Assembly (NCBI RefSeq): GCF_008086175.1
Contig: NZ_VSKM01000002.1
Span: forward strand, 1-64,000
DNA length: 64,000 nucleotides
From: Bizionia saleffrena
GTDB lineage: Bacteria; Bacteroidota; Bacteroidia; Flavobacteriales; Flavobacteriaceae
Direction: 5' to 3'
Shown: positions 37,181 through 45,782 of the stretch, one piece after another
How the letters are laid out: the number at the start of each line of letters is the position of its first letter
How positions within the stretch are numbered: the stretch's first letter is position 1
The notes under the pieces: model-generated
The model's input: only the letters and a program-made list of their open reading frames with translations
Told to the model about the DNA's origin: nothing
The model's database searches: none
Program-made: the position numbers and the translations under genes

Positions 37181-37807
37181 ATGGTCAAGCTATTGGTCGT
37201 TGATCAACACCCTGTTCTTAGAAAAGGATTGGAATTGATATTCGCTCCTTCCCGAGAGATAAAACTTATGGGATCGGTTGGAGATGGAGAAGCTATATTC
37301 GATTTTATAAAAAAAACAAAAGTAGATGTTATTTTAACCGAAATCGATCTACCAAAATTAAATGCACTTACCGCGCTGCGACGGTTAAGTAAGGAATTCC
37401 CAGAAATTAAAGTTATTATTTTTAGTGCGCTCCCAGAGAGTGTGTACGCGTTAAGTTCGATAAAAGCGGGCGCCGATGGTTTTATACCAAAAACGCTAGA
37501 TGTATTATCTCTTAAAGAAGCCATCATTAAGGTTAAAAATGGAGGACTTTATTTAAGTGAGTCCATTGCTAAGCGTTTATCGCAAGTATCCAAATCTAAG
37601 AACAACAATGCTTTTTATAAAAAATTATCGACGAGAGAAGTCGAAGTATTAAAGTTATTATCAATTGGAAAAAGAAATAAAGACATCGCCGAAGAATTGT
37701 CTATTAACGAAAAAACGGTAAGCACTTACCGCGCCCGCTTAATGAAAAAATTAAATGTTACTAATTTAATAGACTTAGTCACCCAAGCAAAAAACATAGG
37801 CTTATAA
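37181..37807 (+). CDS. NarL/LuxR-type regulator with an atypical receiver domain
   Basis: A 208-residue protein with a receiver-like domain (1-120) and a GerE/LuxR helix-turn-helix (about 146-208, LSTREVEVLKLLSIGKRNKDIAEELSINEKTVSTYRARLMKKL). The receiver has lost key residues: the phospho-accepting Asp is Glu54 (VILTEIDLP), and the acidic pair at the start is D8-Q9 rather than D-D. Ser82 and Lys104 remain. It cannot be phosphorylated in the usual way and may be locked in an active-like state. No sensor kinase is nearby. Its stop overlaps convergent dnaG by six bases. Confidence 0.93.
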   Translation: MVKLLVVDQHPVLRKGLELIFAPSREIKLMGSVGDGEAIFDFIKKTKVDVILTEIDLPKLNALTALRRLSKEFPEIKVIIFSALPESVYALSSIKAGADGFIPKTLDVLSLKEAIIKVKNGGLYLSESIAKRLSQVSKSKNNNAFYKKLSTREVEVLKLLSIGKRNKDIAEELSINEKTVSTYRARLMKKLNVTNLIDLVTQAKNIGL

Positions 37808-39760
37808 CACGCGATTAAGCTTACGAGATAACAATATTTTTAATCCGTAGTAATCCTTTACCTCTTCCAAAACATTTCTATTTACTTCGTTTTTATTTTG
37901 AAGTGTTTGGGTTTGGAACCCTTGTACTTTACGGTCTATTAAATGGCAGCGCAGACTTAAAATAGTTTCGCTTACTAGTTGTGCCACAGTATCTGACTTA
38001 CTTTTAGGAAAAATATCTTTACGTTCCCAGTCCGATAGCGAGTGGCGCTCTTCTTCCATTAATATTGACGTAACATCTTGTGCCATATCATGATCGACAG
38101 CATTGATAAAGGTATCGACTTCAAAATTAGGATTTTGATTTAAAATTTCGATAATTTTAATATATAAGCTTTTAAATCGGTCGTTAGAAAATTCCATTTC
38201 ATCCTCTTGCAAATCTAAAAAGATCTTTTCGAATACTTTAACTTGATGTTTTACCGGTTCTAATTCCAGATCCCCTTTCTCATTTTCTTTTAAAATAAGA
38301 TCCTCAAAATCTTCCGTTCTATTACCGTATAATAAGAGCAACTCGATAATTTTACGCTCTAAAACATATTGAATATCTACTTTTTGAGGCGGCTCTTCAT
38401 TTTTTATAACATCAAAAGCCCTAGGATCCTTATTGTAGTCTGGTGCGGCCTCTTTTGCATTTTTGTTATTTAGTTGTGCTAATGAACTAAACAAAACCTG
38501 TTCTCTAATATCCATTATACGCGCGCACTCCTGAATGTAAATTTCTTTCTTGATACGATCAGGAATTTTAGAGATACTATTCATTATATCTCTAATGGTC
38601 TCCGCTTTTTTTATAGGATCGTTCTTAGAGTCTTCATATAAAACCGAAGCTTTAAACTGAATAAAATCTTTAGCATTCTCGTCTAAATACGTTTTTAATT
38701 CGCCTAACGTATTTTGTCTGGCAAAACTATCTGGATCTTCTCCTACCGGAAATGTACAGACTCTTACGTTCATTCCTTGTTCCAGAATTAAATCTATACC
38801 ACGCAACGACGCCCGCATTCCGGCGGCATCACCATCAAAAAGGACGGTTATATTTTTTGTTAGTCGGCTTATTAATCGTATTTGGTCGCTGGATAGCGCC
38901 GTTCCAGAAGAGGACACGACATTATGGATTCCTGTTTGATGAAACTGAATGACATCGGTATATCCTTCTACTAAATAGCAATTATCTTCTTTCGCTATAC
39001 TTTGCTTCGCGTGGTAAATACCGTAAAGCACTTTGCTTTTGTAGTATAATTCACTTTCCGGAGAGTTTAAATATTTTGCAGCATTTTTATCATTTCCTAA
39101 AATACGACCCCCAAAACCCAAAACACGACCACTCATACTTTGTATAGGGAACATTACGCGCCCTTTAAAGCGATCAAACCGTTTCTCTCCTTTAACAATA
39201 GTTAAACCCGATTGTTCTAGAAACTCTAATTTATATCCTTTTTTTAAGGCGTTGTCTGTAAAGGCTTGCCATTCATCAATAGAATATCCTAAATCAAACT
39301 TTTTTATGGTTTCGTCTGTAAATCCACGCTCCTTAAAATAACTTAAACCAATTGCTTTACCTTGATCGGTTTTATGCAACGTCGTTTGAAAATAGTTACT
39401 CGCATATTCACTTACCAAATATAAACTTTCGCGTTTATCTTCCGCTTTTTTTTGATCGTCAGACTGCTCGGTTTCTTCAATATCAATACTATACTTTTTA
39501 GCTAAGTATTTAATGGCCTCCGGATACGTAAAATGCTCGTGCTCCATTAAAAAAGCCACTACATTTCCTCCTTTTCCACTAGAAAAATCTTTCCATATTT
39601 GCTTTACTGGCGACACCATAAAACTTGGTGAACGCTCGTCACTAAAAGGGCTCAAGCCTTTAAAGTTACTTCCAGATTTTTTTAATTGCACAAAATCACC
39701 AATAACTTCTTCAAGTCTGGCTGTTTCGTAAACTTGTTCTATGGAGGCTTTAGATATCAA
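37802..39760 (-). CDS. dnaG: DNA primase
   Basis: A 652-residue primase that makes RNA primers at replication forks. The N-terminal template-binding domain (1-100) aligns with CHC2 zinc-ribbon primases, but its ligands are gone: GLSPFSDER in place of CPFH, and KDFSSGKGG in place of CFGCG. The Toprim catalytic core is intact: VEGYTDVIQFHQTG, SSSGTAL, LFDGDAAGM and FPVGEDPDSF. The C-terminal helicase-interaction domain (from about 450) is divergent. The loss is likely lineage-wide rather than recent, as the rest of the domain is well kept. Confidence 0.96.
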   Translation of the reverse strand: MISKASIEQVYETARLEEVIGDFVQLKKSGSNFKGLSPFSDERSPSFMVSPVKQIWKDFSSGKGGNVVAFLMEHEHFTYPEAIKYLAKKYSIDIEETEQSDDQKKAEDKRESLYLVSEYASNYFQTTLHKTDQGKAIGLSYFKERGFTDETIKKFDLGYSIDEWQAFTDNALKKGYKLEFLEQSGLTIVKGEKRFDRFKGRVMFPIQSMSGRVLGFGGRILGNDKNAAKYLNSPESELYYKSKVLYGIYHAKQSIAKEDNCYLVEGYTDVIQFHQTGIHNVVSSSGTALSSDQIRLISRLTKNITVLFDGDAAGMRASLRGIDLILEQGMNVRVCTFPVGEDPDSFARQNTLGELKTYLDENAKDFIQFKASVLYEDSKNDPIKKAETIRDIMNSISKIPDRIKKEIYIQECARIMDIREQVLFSSLAQLNNKNAKEAAPDYNKDPRAFDVIKNEEPPQKVDIQYVLERKIIELLLLYGNRTEDFEDLILKENEKGDLELEPVKHQVKVFEKIFLDLQEDEMEFSNDRFKSLYIKIIEILNQNPNFEVDTFINAVDHDMAQDVTSILMEEERHSLSDWERKDIFPKSKSDTVAQLVSETILSLRCHLIDRKVQGFQTQTLQNKNEVNRNVLEEVKDYYGLKILLSRKLNRVL

Positions 39761-39874
39761 TAAAAAGAGGTTTTAGAATTACAAATTTAAGTATTTAATT
39801 TTGTTAAATCGCATTTAAATAGTCCGCATTACTTACTAACTTTCTTTAACTTTAATACCATAAAACCACGATAA

Positions 39875-41005
39875 ATGACAACTAAAAAGAAAAGAAAACG
39901 ATTCAAAAAAAAGCGATATATAATTCCTGCGCTACTTGTAGTTGCCATCATTGCTTTCAGAATATACCTGCCCACATTGGTTAAAAATTATGTGAATGAG
40001 GTGTTAGCAGACCTCCCTGGTTATTACGGTCAAGTCGAAGATATAGATATTTCATTACTTCGCGGTGCCTATGTTATTAATGGGTTATACTTGAATAAAG
40101 TGACGGCGAAAACACAGGTTCCTTTTTTAAAATTTCCTAAAAATGATATATCAATTGAATGGCATTCTCTTTTTGATGGCAAAGTGGTCTCTGAGATTAT
40201 AATGACTAGCCCCGAAATTATATATGTGTTAGAAGATCAGGAAACCGAAGGTGAAGAACCAAATGTCGACGATTGGACCAAGGCATTAACCGATTTAGTA
40301 CCTATAAATATTAACCATTTCGAAATTCACGATGGTAAAATTGCATTTGTACAATTGCAAGCGAATCCAAATATAGATTTACAATTTAATACTTTAGAAC
40401 TCATTGCCGACAATTTAAGAAACGTGAAAGAAAAAGGCAGGGTCTTGCCGTCGCTTATTAGCGCCACAGCAGTCTCTATTGGCGAAGGCAAAGTCTCGCT
40501 AAACGGCAGTGCTAACCTCCTTAAAGAAATCCCAGATATCGATATTTCTTTCGCCTTAGAAGACGCCAATGTTACAGCCTTGAACGATTTGACTAGACAT
40601 TACGCCGGTATCGATTTTAAAAGTGGAACTTTTGGACTCTATAGTGAAGTGGCAATTGCCGATGGTTATTTAAAAGGCTATATGAAACCTCTATTAACCA
40701 ATTCTAAATTAATAAGTAAAGAAGATGGTTTCCTGGGTGTGCTTTGGGAAGGATTTGTTGGTTTTTTCAAGTTTGTACTAAAAAACCAGAGTACAGATAC
40801 TTTAGCTACAAAAATACCAATTGAGGGGGATTTAAATACCGTAGATGTTGGCGTTTGGAAAACCATTGGAAACATTTTTGGTAACGCCTGGATTAAGGCT
40901 TTTAAAGGTGTCGTCGATGATGATATAGAATTTAAGGATGCCTTTAAAGACGCTAAAGAAAAGACCGATAAAAAAGCTGAAAGACAAACAAAAAAGACGT
41001 CATAG
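39875..41005 (+). CDS. AsmA/DUF748-like membrane-anchored protein
   Basis: A 376-residue protein with a basic cytoplasmic start (KKKRKRFKKKR), one membrane helix (about 15-32) and a large periplasmic beta-rich region. Segments like VEDIDISLLRGAYVINGLYL, INHFEIHDGKIAFVQLQANP and KVSLNGSANL recall AsmA or DUF748 repeat-groove proteins that affect envelope lipid or protein homeostasis. The tail is Lys/Asp-rich. It ends in a bidirectional terminator shared with the convergent beta-barrel gene. Assignment by pattern only. Confidence 0.7.
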   Translation: MTTKKKRKRFKKKRYIIPALLVVAIIAFRIYLPTLVKNYVNEVLADLPGYYGQVEDIDISLLRGAYVINGLYLNKVTAKTQVPFLKFPKNDISIEWHSLFDGKVVSEIIMTSPEIIYVLEDQETEGEEPNVDDWTKALTDLVPININHFEIHDGKIAFVQLQANPNIDLQFNTLELIADNLRNVKEKGRVLPSLISATAVSIGEGKVSLNGSANLLKEIPDIDISFALEDANVTALNDLTRHYAGIDFKSGTFGLYSEVAIADGYLKGYMKPLLTNSKLISKEDGFLGVLWEGFVGFFKFVLKNQSTDTLATKIPIEGDLNTVDVGVWKTIGNIFGNAWIKAFKGVVDDDIEFKDAFKDAKEKTDKKAERQTKKTS

Positions 41006-41024
41006 CATTTAAATGACGTCTTTT
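40992..41024. terminator. Bidirectional terminator overlapping the stop of the DUF748-like gene
   Basis: AAAAGACGTCAT (40992-41003) pairs with ATGACGTCTTTT (41013-41024), with A and T runs at the two ends. It serves both convergent genes. Confidence 0.8.
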
Positions 41025-41044
41025 CTATTGGCAACTATTCAAAT

Positions 41045-42112
41045 TCAATCCAAATCTAAGCGTAAACCGAGAGAAATGTTATTTTGTTTCACCTCTTGAT
41101 TTTTAAAGGTTTCTGATAGGTTGTATTTTATATACACGCTAAAATCGTCGTAACCAATATAACCACTTAGCCCATAAATAAAAGTATTTGTATTAAAATC
41201 GCGTTTCGTTTTGTGCTTAATAGCATCGCCATTTTCTTCATATTTTAATTTCTGAATCGTTCCTATATTTGCACCTGCAAAACCGCCAAGTCCAATTTTA
41301 AAGGTGTCATTATTTATGTAACGAATACGATCTTTCTTTTCTATTTTCTGTGAAGGTCCAAATTCAAAATGAACAGGAATTACCAAACTCGTGGTTCTAA
41401 ATTTCGCTTTCTTAAGGTTATAACTAAAATCTTCTAACGTTGTTACCTTGTCATTATCTTCAAAATAGTTATTGTCTTTAATCTCGTATTTATTCCATTG
41501 TAAAGACAAGCCGTATTTAATTCTCGCAAAGTTGGTGTGTTTAAATAGTCGGGTGTTCCATAACCAACCCAATTCTACAAAGCCCGAGCCCCCTACTTTG
41601 TATGGCGAATCGCTAAAGTCTTGTCCTTCTATAATGGCATTATTTAAACCAATAGCGAACAAAAACTGATTTCCTGTGCGAATATCATATTTAATTGGTT
41701 TCGATTTGCCTTTAATTTTTAGCCCTTTTTCTCCTGCTCCTATGGTTACCGAAAACATATTTTTGGAATCTTCAAAAGAAATAGTATCGGTTTTATTTCG
41801 CTCGAAATATTCCATTCTGTTTTCGGTAATACGGATGCGGTTTTCAATATTTAAAGCGCGTTTAATGGCGGCGGCTTCTTTAAGGTGTTCCGCCTCTTTA
41901 TATGAGATTTCTTTATGTAAAACACGCTCATTTACCGTTTTGACTTCTATTCTTAAAGCGTCGCGTTCCTCGGCACGAATGCTTTCTTTTAAAGACTCTA
42001 AGCTATGTATTGCTTTATCTTTTTCAGGATTTTTAATGGTGTCTTGTGCGTACAATTGAAGTCCACAACATAATAAAATCAGGACCGTTACGTGTTTAAT
42101 AATAGTGTGCAT
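41045..42112 (-). CDS. Outer-membrane beta-barrel-like protein, candidate phase-variable
   Basis: A 355-residue protein from the ATG at 42112, which gives a clean signal peptide (about 1-22, VTVLILLCCGLQLYAQ). The mature part has a helical charged segment (about 30-100) and then alternating beta-strands (FLFAIGLNNAI, GFVELGWLWNTRLF, RIKYGLSLQWNKYEI) ending in LGLRLDLD, like an outer-membrane barrel. An in-frame GTG at 42202, five bases after the preceding stop codon, would add 30 residues encoded mostly by a CAAT tract (QSIN repeats). Third gene of a sigma/anti-sigma operon. Function unknown. Confidence 0.8.
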   Translation of the reverse strand: MHTIIKHVTVLILLCCGLQLYAQDTIKNPEKDKAIHSLESLKESIRAEERDALRIEVKTVNERVLHKEISYKEAEHLKEAAAIKRALNIENRIRITENRMEYFERNKTDTISFEDSKNMFSVTIGAGEKGLKIKGKSKPIKYDIRTGNQFLFAIGLNNAIIEGQDFSDSPYKVGGSGFVELGWLWNTRLFKHTNFARIKYGLSLQWNKYEIKDNNYFEDNDKVTTLEDFSYNLKKAKFRTTSLVIPVHFEFGPSQKIEKKDRIRYINNDTFKIGLGGFAGANIGTIQKLKYEENGDAIKHKTKRDFNTNTFIYGLSGYIGYDDFSVYIKYNLSETFKNQEVKQNNISLGLRLDLD

Positions 42113-42123
42113 AAGTGTTCGTT

Positions 42124-42173
<50 letters not shown>

Positions 42174-42206
42174 ATTGATGAAAATGTATTGAGCTGTAAC
42201 ACCCTG

Positions 42207-42956
42207 TTATTCGTTGCGCTCGGCCACCACTCCTTTTACCGTGTAATAACTAGATTTTATTGTTTTAAGCATTTTATCTCTAAGCGTTTCTTCTAAGTCG
42301 TCCTCTACTTCGTTTAACAAACCGTTATAATCTAGAATTTTCGGTGTATAACTTTTTTGTTGCAGTGCTAATTTTTGCTGCGCTGCCGCAAGTAAATTCT
42401 CTGTTTCTTGAGGTGAGAACAGGCCGCTCTCTTTAGCAATTACAACATCACTTTCTAGTATTGAATGTTTTATCTCGACTACCGCAATAGTATTCTTAAC
42501 TGTGTTTTTTTGAAGCGTTTCTGATCTTTCCTTTTGATTTTTAGTTGAATTATATTGTGCTGCATGTGACGTTTTTTTTGAATGTTCAGCGACGCGATTT
42601 CTCGCCGTTTCATTTTGCGCCGTTTTTTTAGCCTTTTCTTCTACCTCATTATGCTCAAGTTCTTTTTTTTTAATATGATTAGTATTTGCGTTATTTTCAG
42701 CGGTTTTACTTTCTGTAGACGTTTCAATAGTATCAACTATAATTTCAGTCTCTTCATTCTTAAAAATGAGCGTAACACACAATAAAACGCCAATAAAGGT
42801 CGCAGCGAAAGCCATTAAATAATACCGCTTTTTAGCGCTTTTTATACGCTGTTGATCTAATCGCTCATTGAGTCTTTCCCAACTCTGCTCAGAAGGCGCG
42901 ATCGTTCTCTTTTCAATCGCCCCGCTTAATTTATTATCTATTTTATGTGGTGCCAT
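42207..42956 (-). CDS. Membrane-anchored probable anti-sigma factor
   Basis: A 249-residue protein with a short cytoplasmic N-terminus, one membrane helix (about 46-65, LMAFAATFIGVLLCVTLIF) and a long Asn/Lys/Glu-rich periplasmic part of low complexity. The N-terminal LSGAIEKRTIAPSEQSWERLNERL segment resembles the start of anti-sigma-like partners of flavobacterial ECF sigma factors. It overlaps the sigma gene by 14 bases. Anti-sigma function is inferred from position and topology. Confidence 0.65.
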   Translation of the reverse strand: MAPHKIDNKLSGAIEKRTIAPSEQSWERLNERLDQQRIKSAKKRYYLMAFAATFIGVLLCVTLIFKNEETEIIVDTIETSTESKTAENNANTNHIKKKELEHNEVEEKAKKTAQNETARNRVAEHSKKTSHAAQYNSTKNQKERSETLQKNTVKNTIAVVEIKHSILESDVVIAKESGLFSPQETENLLAAAQQKLALQQKSYTPKILDYNGLLNEVEDDLEETLRDKMLKTIKSSYYTVKGVVAERNE

Positions 42957-43506
42957 AGCTCGTAATATTTAATGCTTTAATTTGACTTTGCAGTAGTTTT
43001 CGTGCTTTAAACAGTTGCGATTTCGAGGTGCCTTCAGTAATATTTAAAAGCTGCGCAATTTCATAATGTTTAAAACCTTCAATGGCGTATAGCCCAAAGA
43101 CCATCTTATACCCTTGCGGCAAACCATCAATTAACTCTTGGATATGCTCGACATCTAAATCTGTACTGTAGGTGTATTCGGAATCATAAGCGCCCGCTAT
43201 ATCATCTACTAGAAACACTATCTTTTTTTTCTGTCTTAAATATGAAATACATTCGCGAACTATTATTCGTCGTATCCAACCTTCAAAACTGCCTTCATTT
43301 TTAAAACTTTTTAAATGCGTGAACACTTTAAAAAAACCATTCAGCATAACATCTTCGGCATAGTGACGGTCCTTAATATAGTATCTACAAAGACTCAACA
43401 TTTTAGGTGCGTGCTGCGCATACAAAGCATTTTGTGCTTCCCTATTGTTTTTAATAGCGTGACGAATCAGCTTATTTTCATTTTTATAAAGTTGAATAAC
43501 TTTCAA
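42943..43506 (-). CDS. ECF-like RNA polymerase sigma factor
   Basis: A 187-residue sigma-70-family factor with region 2 (YAQHAPKMLSLCRYYIKDRHYAEDVMLNGFFKVFTHL...FEGWIRRIIVRECISYL) and region 4 (IDGLPQGYKMVFGLYAIEGFKHYEIAQLLNITEGTSKSQLFKARKLLQ). The start is probably TTG at 43506 (MKVIQLYKNENKLI), since no upstream ATG fits the family start. It heads a three-gene unit: sigma, membrane protein, outer-membrane protein. The control target may include its own operon. Confidence 0.9.
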   Translation of the reverse strand: MKVIQLYKNENKLIRHAIKNNREAQNALYAQHAPKMLSLCRYYIKDRHYAEDVMLNGFFKVFTHLKSFKNEGSFEGWIRRIIVRECISYLRQKKKIVFLVDDIAGAYDSEYTYSTDLDVEHIQELIDGLPQGYKMVFGLYAIEGFKHYEIAQLLNITEGTSKSQLFKARKLLQSQIKALNITSYGTT

Positions 43507-43626
43507 GTAGGAGGGTGTTAGTCGTTTCTATTTATAAAGACGCAGATGATTGACAAAAGGTTGCCTGAACATTCCATTATTTTTAATAAAAATAGTTGAT
43601 AATAAGACTGACAGCGTATTGAAGTG

Positions 43627-44634
43627 TTATTTTTTTCGTTCGATTACGTAGTTCACCATAAGTTCTAGTGCTTCTTTGTATTCTGAATCTGGATAATTCT
43701 CAAGAATTTGAAGTGCTTCGGCTTGGAAGGCTTTCATTTTAGCCACAGCATAATCTAAACCGCCATTAGCTTTCACAAAATCGATAACCTCGTTAACACG
43801 TTTTTTATCTTTATTATGATTTTTAATCGAGTTGATTAGCCATTTTTTTTCTTTTTTAGTACACGTATTAAGCACATAAATAAGAGGCAGTGTCATTTTC
43901 TGTTCTTTAATATCAATCCCTACTGGCTTACCAATTGCTGTAGAACCATAATCGAACAAATCATCTTTTATCTGAAATGCCATCCCAATAAGCTCTCCAA
44001 ATCTACGCATCGTTTCAACATCTGTAGACTCTGGTTTTACCGAAGCGGCACCCAAACTACAACACGCGGCGATTAAAGTCGCTGTTTTTTGGCGGATAAT
44101 CTCGTAATAAATAGCCTCGGTGATGTCTAGCTTTCTTGCTTTTTCAATTTGAAGCAATTCACCTTCGCTCATTTCTCGAACAGCAACCGATATAATTTTA
44201 AGTAAATCGAAGTCATTATTATCAATAGACAATAATAAACCTTTAGATAACAAGAAATCTCCAATAAGCACGGCGATTTTATTTTTCCAAAGCGCGTTGA
44301 CAGAGAAAAAACCACGGCGGTAATTACTCTCGTCTACCACATCATCGTGCACTAGAGTTGCTGTGTGAATAAGTTCTATTACCGAAGCACCACGATAGGT
44401 GCGGTCTTTGACCTCTCCTTTAGACACCATTTTAGCCACTAAAAAAACAAACATAGGTCGCATTTGCTTCCCCTTTCTATTCACAATATAATGAGTGATT
44501 CTATTTAATAAAGCTACTTTTGAAGACATTGCTAGCCTGAATTTCTGCTCGAAAATATCCATTTCGAAGGCTATGGGTTGCTTTATTTTTTCGGTGATTT
44601 TCAACGGTCTAAAGGTATAATATGTAGGTTTCAA
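43627..44634 (-). CDS. Polyprenyl diphosphate synthase
   Basis: A 335-residue long-chain all-trans prenyl synthase. The two aspartate-rich motifs are LVHDDVVDES (first) and FQIKDDLFDYG (second); RRGFFSVNALWKNKIAVLIGDFLLSKGL and RQKTATLIAACCSLGA are standard. In this group it probably makes the side chain of menaquinone. It lies alone, divergent from the T9SS cargo genes. Confidence 0.92.
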   Translation of the reverse strand: MKPTYYTFRPLKITEKIKQPIAFEMDIFEQKFRLAMSSKVALLNRITHYIVNRKGKQMRPMFVFLVAKMVSKGEVKDRTYRGASVIELIHTATLVHDDVVDESNYRRGFFSVNALWKNKIAVLIGDFLLSKGLLLSIDNNDFDLLKIISVAVREMSEGELLQIEKARKLDITEAIYYEIIRQKTATLIAACCSLGAASVKPESTDVETMRRFGELIGMAFQIKDDLFDYGSTAIGKPVGIDIKEQKMTLPLIYVLNTCTKKEKKWLINSIKNHNKDKKRVNEVIDFVKANGGLDYAVAKMKAFQAEALQILENYPDSEYKEALELMVNYVIERKK

Positions 44635-44781
44635 AATTACGAAATTAAAATTGAAGCTAAACCACTATATTTTATAAAAAAGCAAAATAGCATGTAGGCA
44701 AAAAACTACTTTATTTAAAAAAAATAGAATAGTTCACAAAAATTTTATATCTTAACTTATTAATCTAAAAATCAAGAAATC

Positions 44782-45627
44782 ATGAAAAAAATTACTTTAC
44801 TCTTTCTTTTTGCTTTTGTTCTATCTTTTGGAGCTAAAGCGCAACAAAACACAATATGGTCTGACGACTTTAACGATGAGGACATCTCTGATTGGACTTT
44901 AGTTGATGCAGATGGCGATGGAAACAATTGGGGAGATTTATTCCAAGTAACTGACGGAGGTACACCTCCTGTACCTGTAACACCAGTTTCTTTAATTTCT
45001 CGTTCTTGGCAAGGCTCACCTTTGACACCAGACAACTGGGCAACTACTAGTGCTATCGATTTAACCACTGCTGGAGGTGTTGTTACTCTAGAATATATTA
45101 CACAAGTTCCTGCAGCTTCTTGGGATCAAGAATATTATTCTGTTTACGTTAGTACTACCAATGATATTAACTTAATTCCTACAGACCCAAATACAGTAGA
45201 ATTATCTGAAACGTTAGGTGATGCTGGTGACACAGGAGCTCCAACTCCAAAATCTGTAGACATTTCTGCACTTTCTGGCGCGCCTGTTGTTTATGTAACA
45301 TTTAGACATCATAATGTTACTGATATGGATTTTATTTCTATTGATGATGCAGTAATTAACGCAACTGTTTTATTAAGTGTTAATGAATTCGATTTAGAAA
45401 AAATGTCTCATTTCTATAATAAAAACACAAAAGAATTATCATTAGATTCAGCTAACGCTGCTTTCTCTTCTATTGAAGTTTACAATATTTTAGGACAGCA
45501 AGTAGTAAATAAAAAATTATCTAACAAAACAGAATCTATTAGCATGAGTAGCTTAACTGATGGTGTTTATTTAGTTAAAGTTTTTATTGGTAACACTTCT
45601 AAAACAATTAAAGTTTTAAAGCAGTAG
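44782..45627 (+). CDS. Secreted T9SS cargo protein with cleaved-adhesin-like domain
   Basis: A 281-residue protein with signal peptide (about 1-20, ending AKAQ), a jelly-roll adhesin-like domain (DDFNDEDISDWTLVDADGDGNNWG; PDNWATTSAIDLT; VYVTFRHHNVTDMDFISIDDAVI), and a C-terminal type A sorting domain (about 205-281, SSIEVYNILGQQVVNKKL...LTDGVYLVKVFI). It should pass the outer membrane through the GldKLMN-powered system. The next gene is a paralogue with the same signal start (MKKITLLF). Confidence 0.88.
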   Translation: MKKITLLFLFAFVLSFGAKAQQNTIWSDDFNDEDISDWTLVDADGDGNNWGDLFQVTDGGTPPVPVTPVSLISRSWQGSPLTPDNWATTSAIDLTTAGGVVTLEYITQVPAASWDQEYYSVYVSTTNDINLIPTDPNTVELSETLGDAGDTGAPTPKSVDISALSGAPVVYVTFRHHNVTDMDFISIDDAVINATVLLSVNEFDLEKMSHFYNKNTKELSLDSANAAFSSIEVYNILGQQVVNKKLSNKTESISMSSLTDGVYLVKVFIGNTSKTIKVLKQ

Positions 45628-45649
45628 AATAAAAACCTATATTATAAGT

Positions 45650-45683
45650 AAAGCCAGCACATTTAAATGTGCTGGCTTTTTTT
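45650..45683 (+). terminator. Terminator between the two T9SS cargo genes
   Basis: AAAGCCAGCACA (from 45650) pairs with TGTGCTGGCTTT (to 45679), followed by seven T. Confidence 0.88.
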
Positions 45684-45782
45684 TTAATAAAAAAAACAAA
45701 CCACTAGAAATCAAAACATTAAATGTAAAACGTATTGTTTTTTTTATTATCTTAATTTGATAATTCTAAAAAATACATCATT

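Noticed and set aside
37802-39760. DnaG as a non-functional pseudogene because of missing zinc ligands
   Set aside because: The reading frame is complete and the Toprim catalytic residues are intact; the loss looks like lineage-specific evolution.
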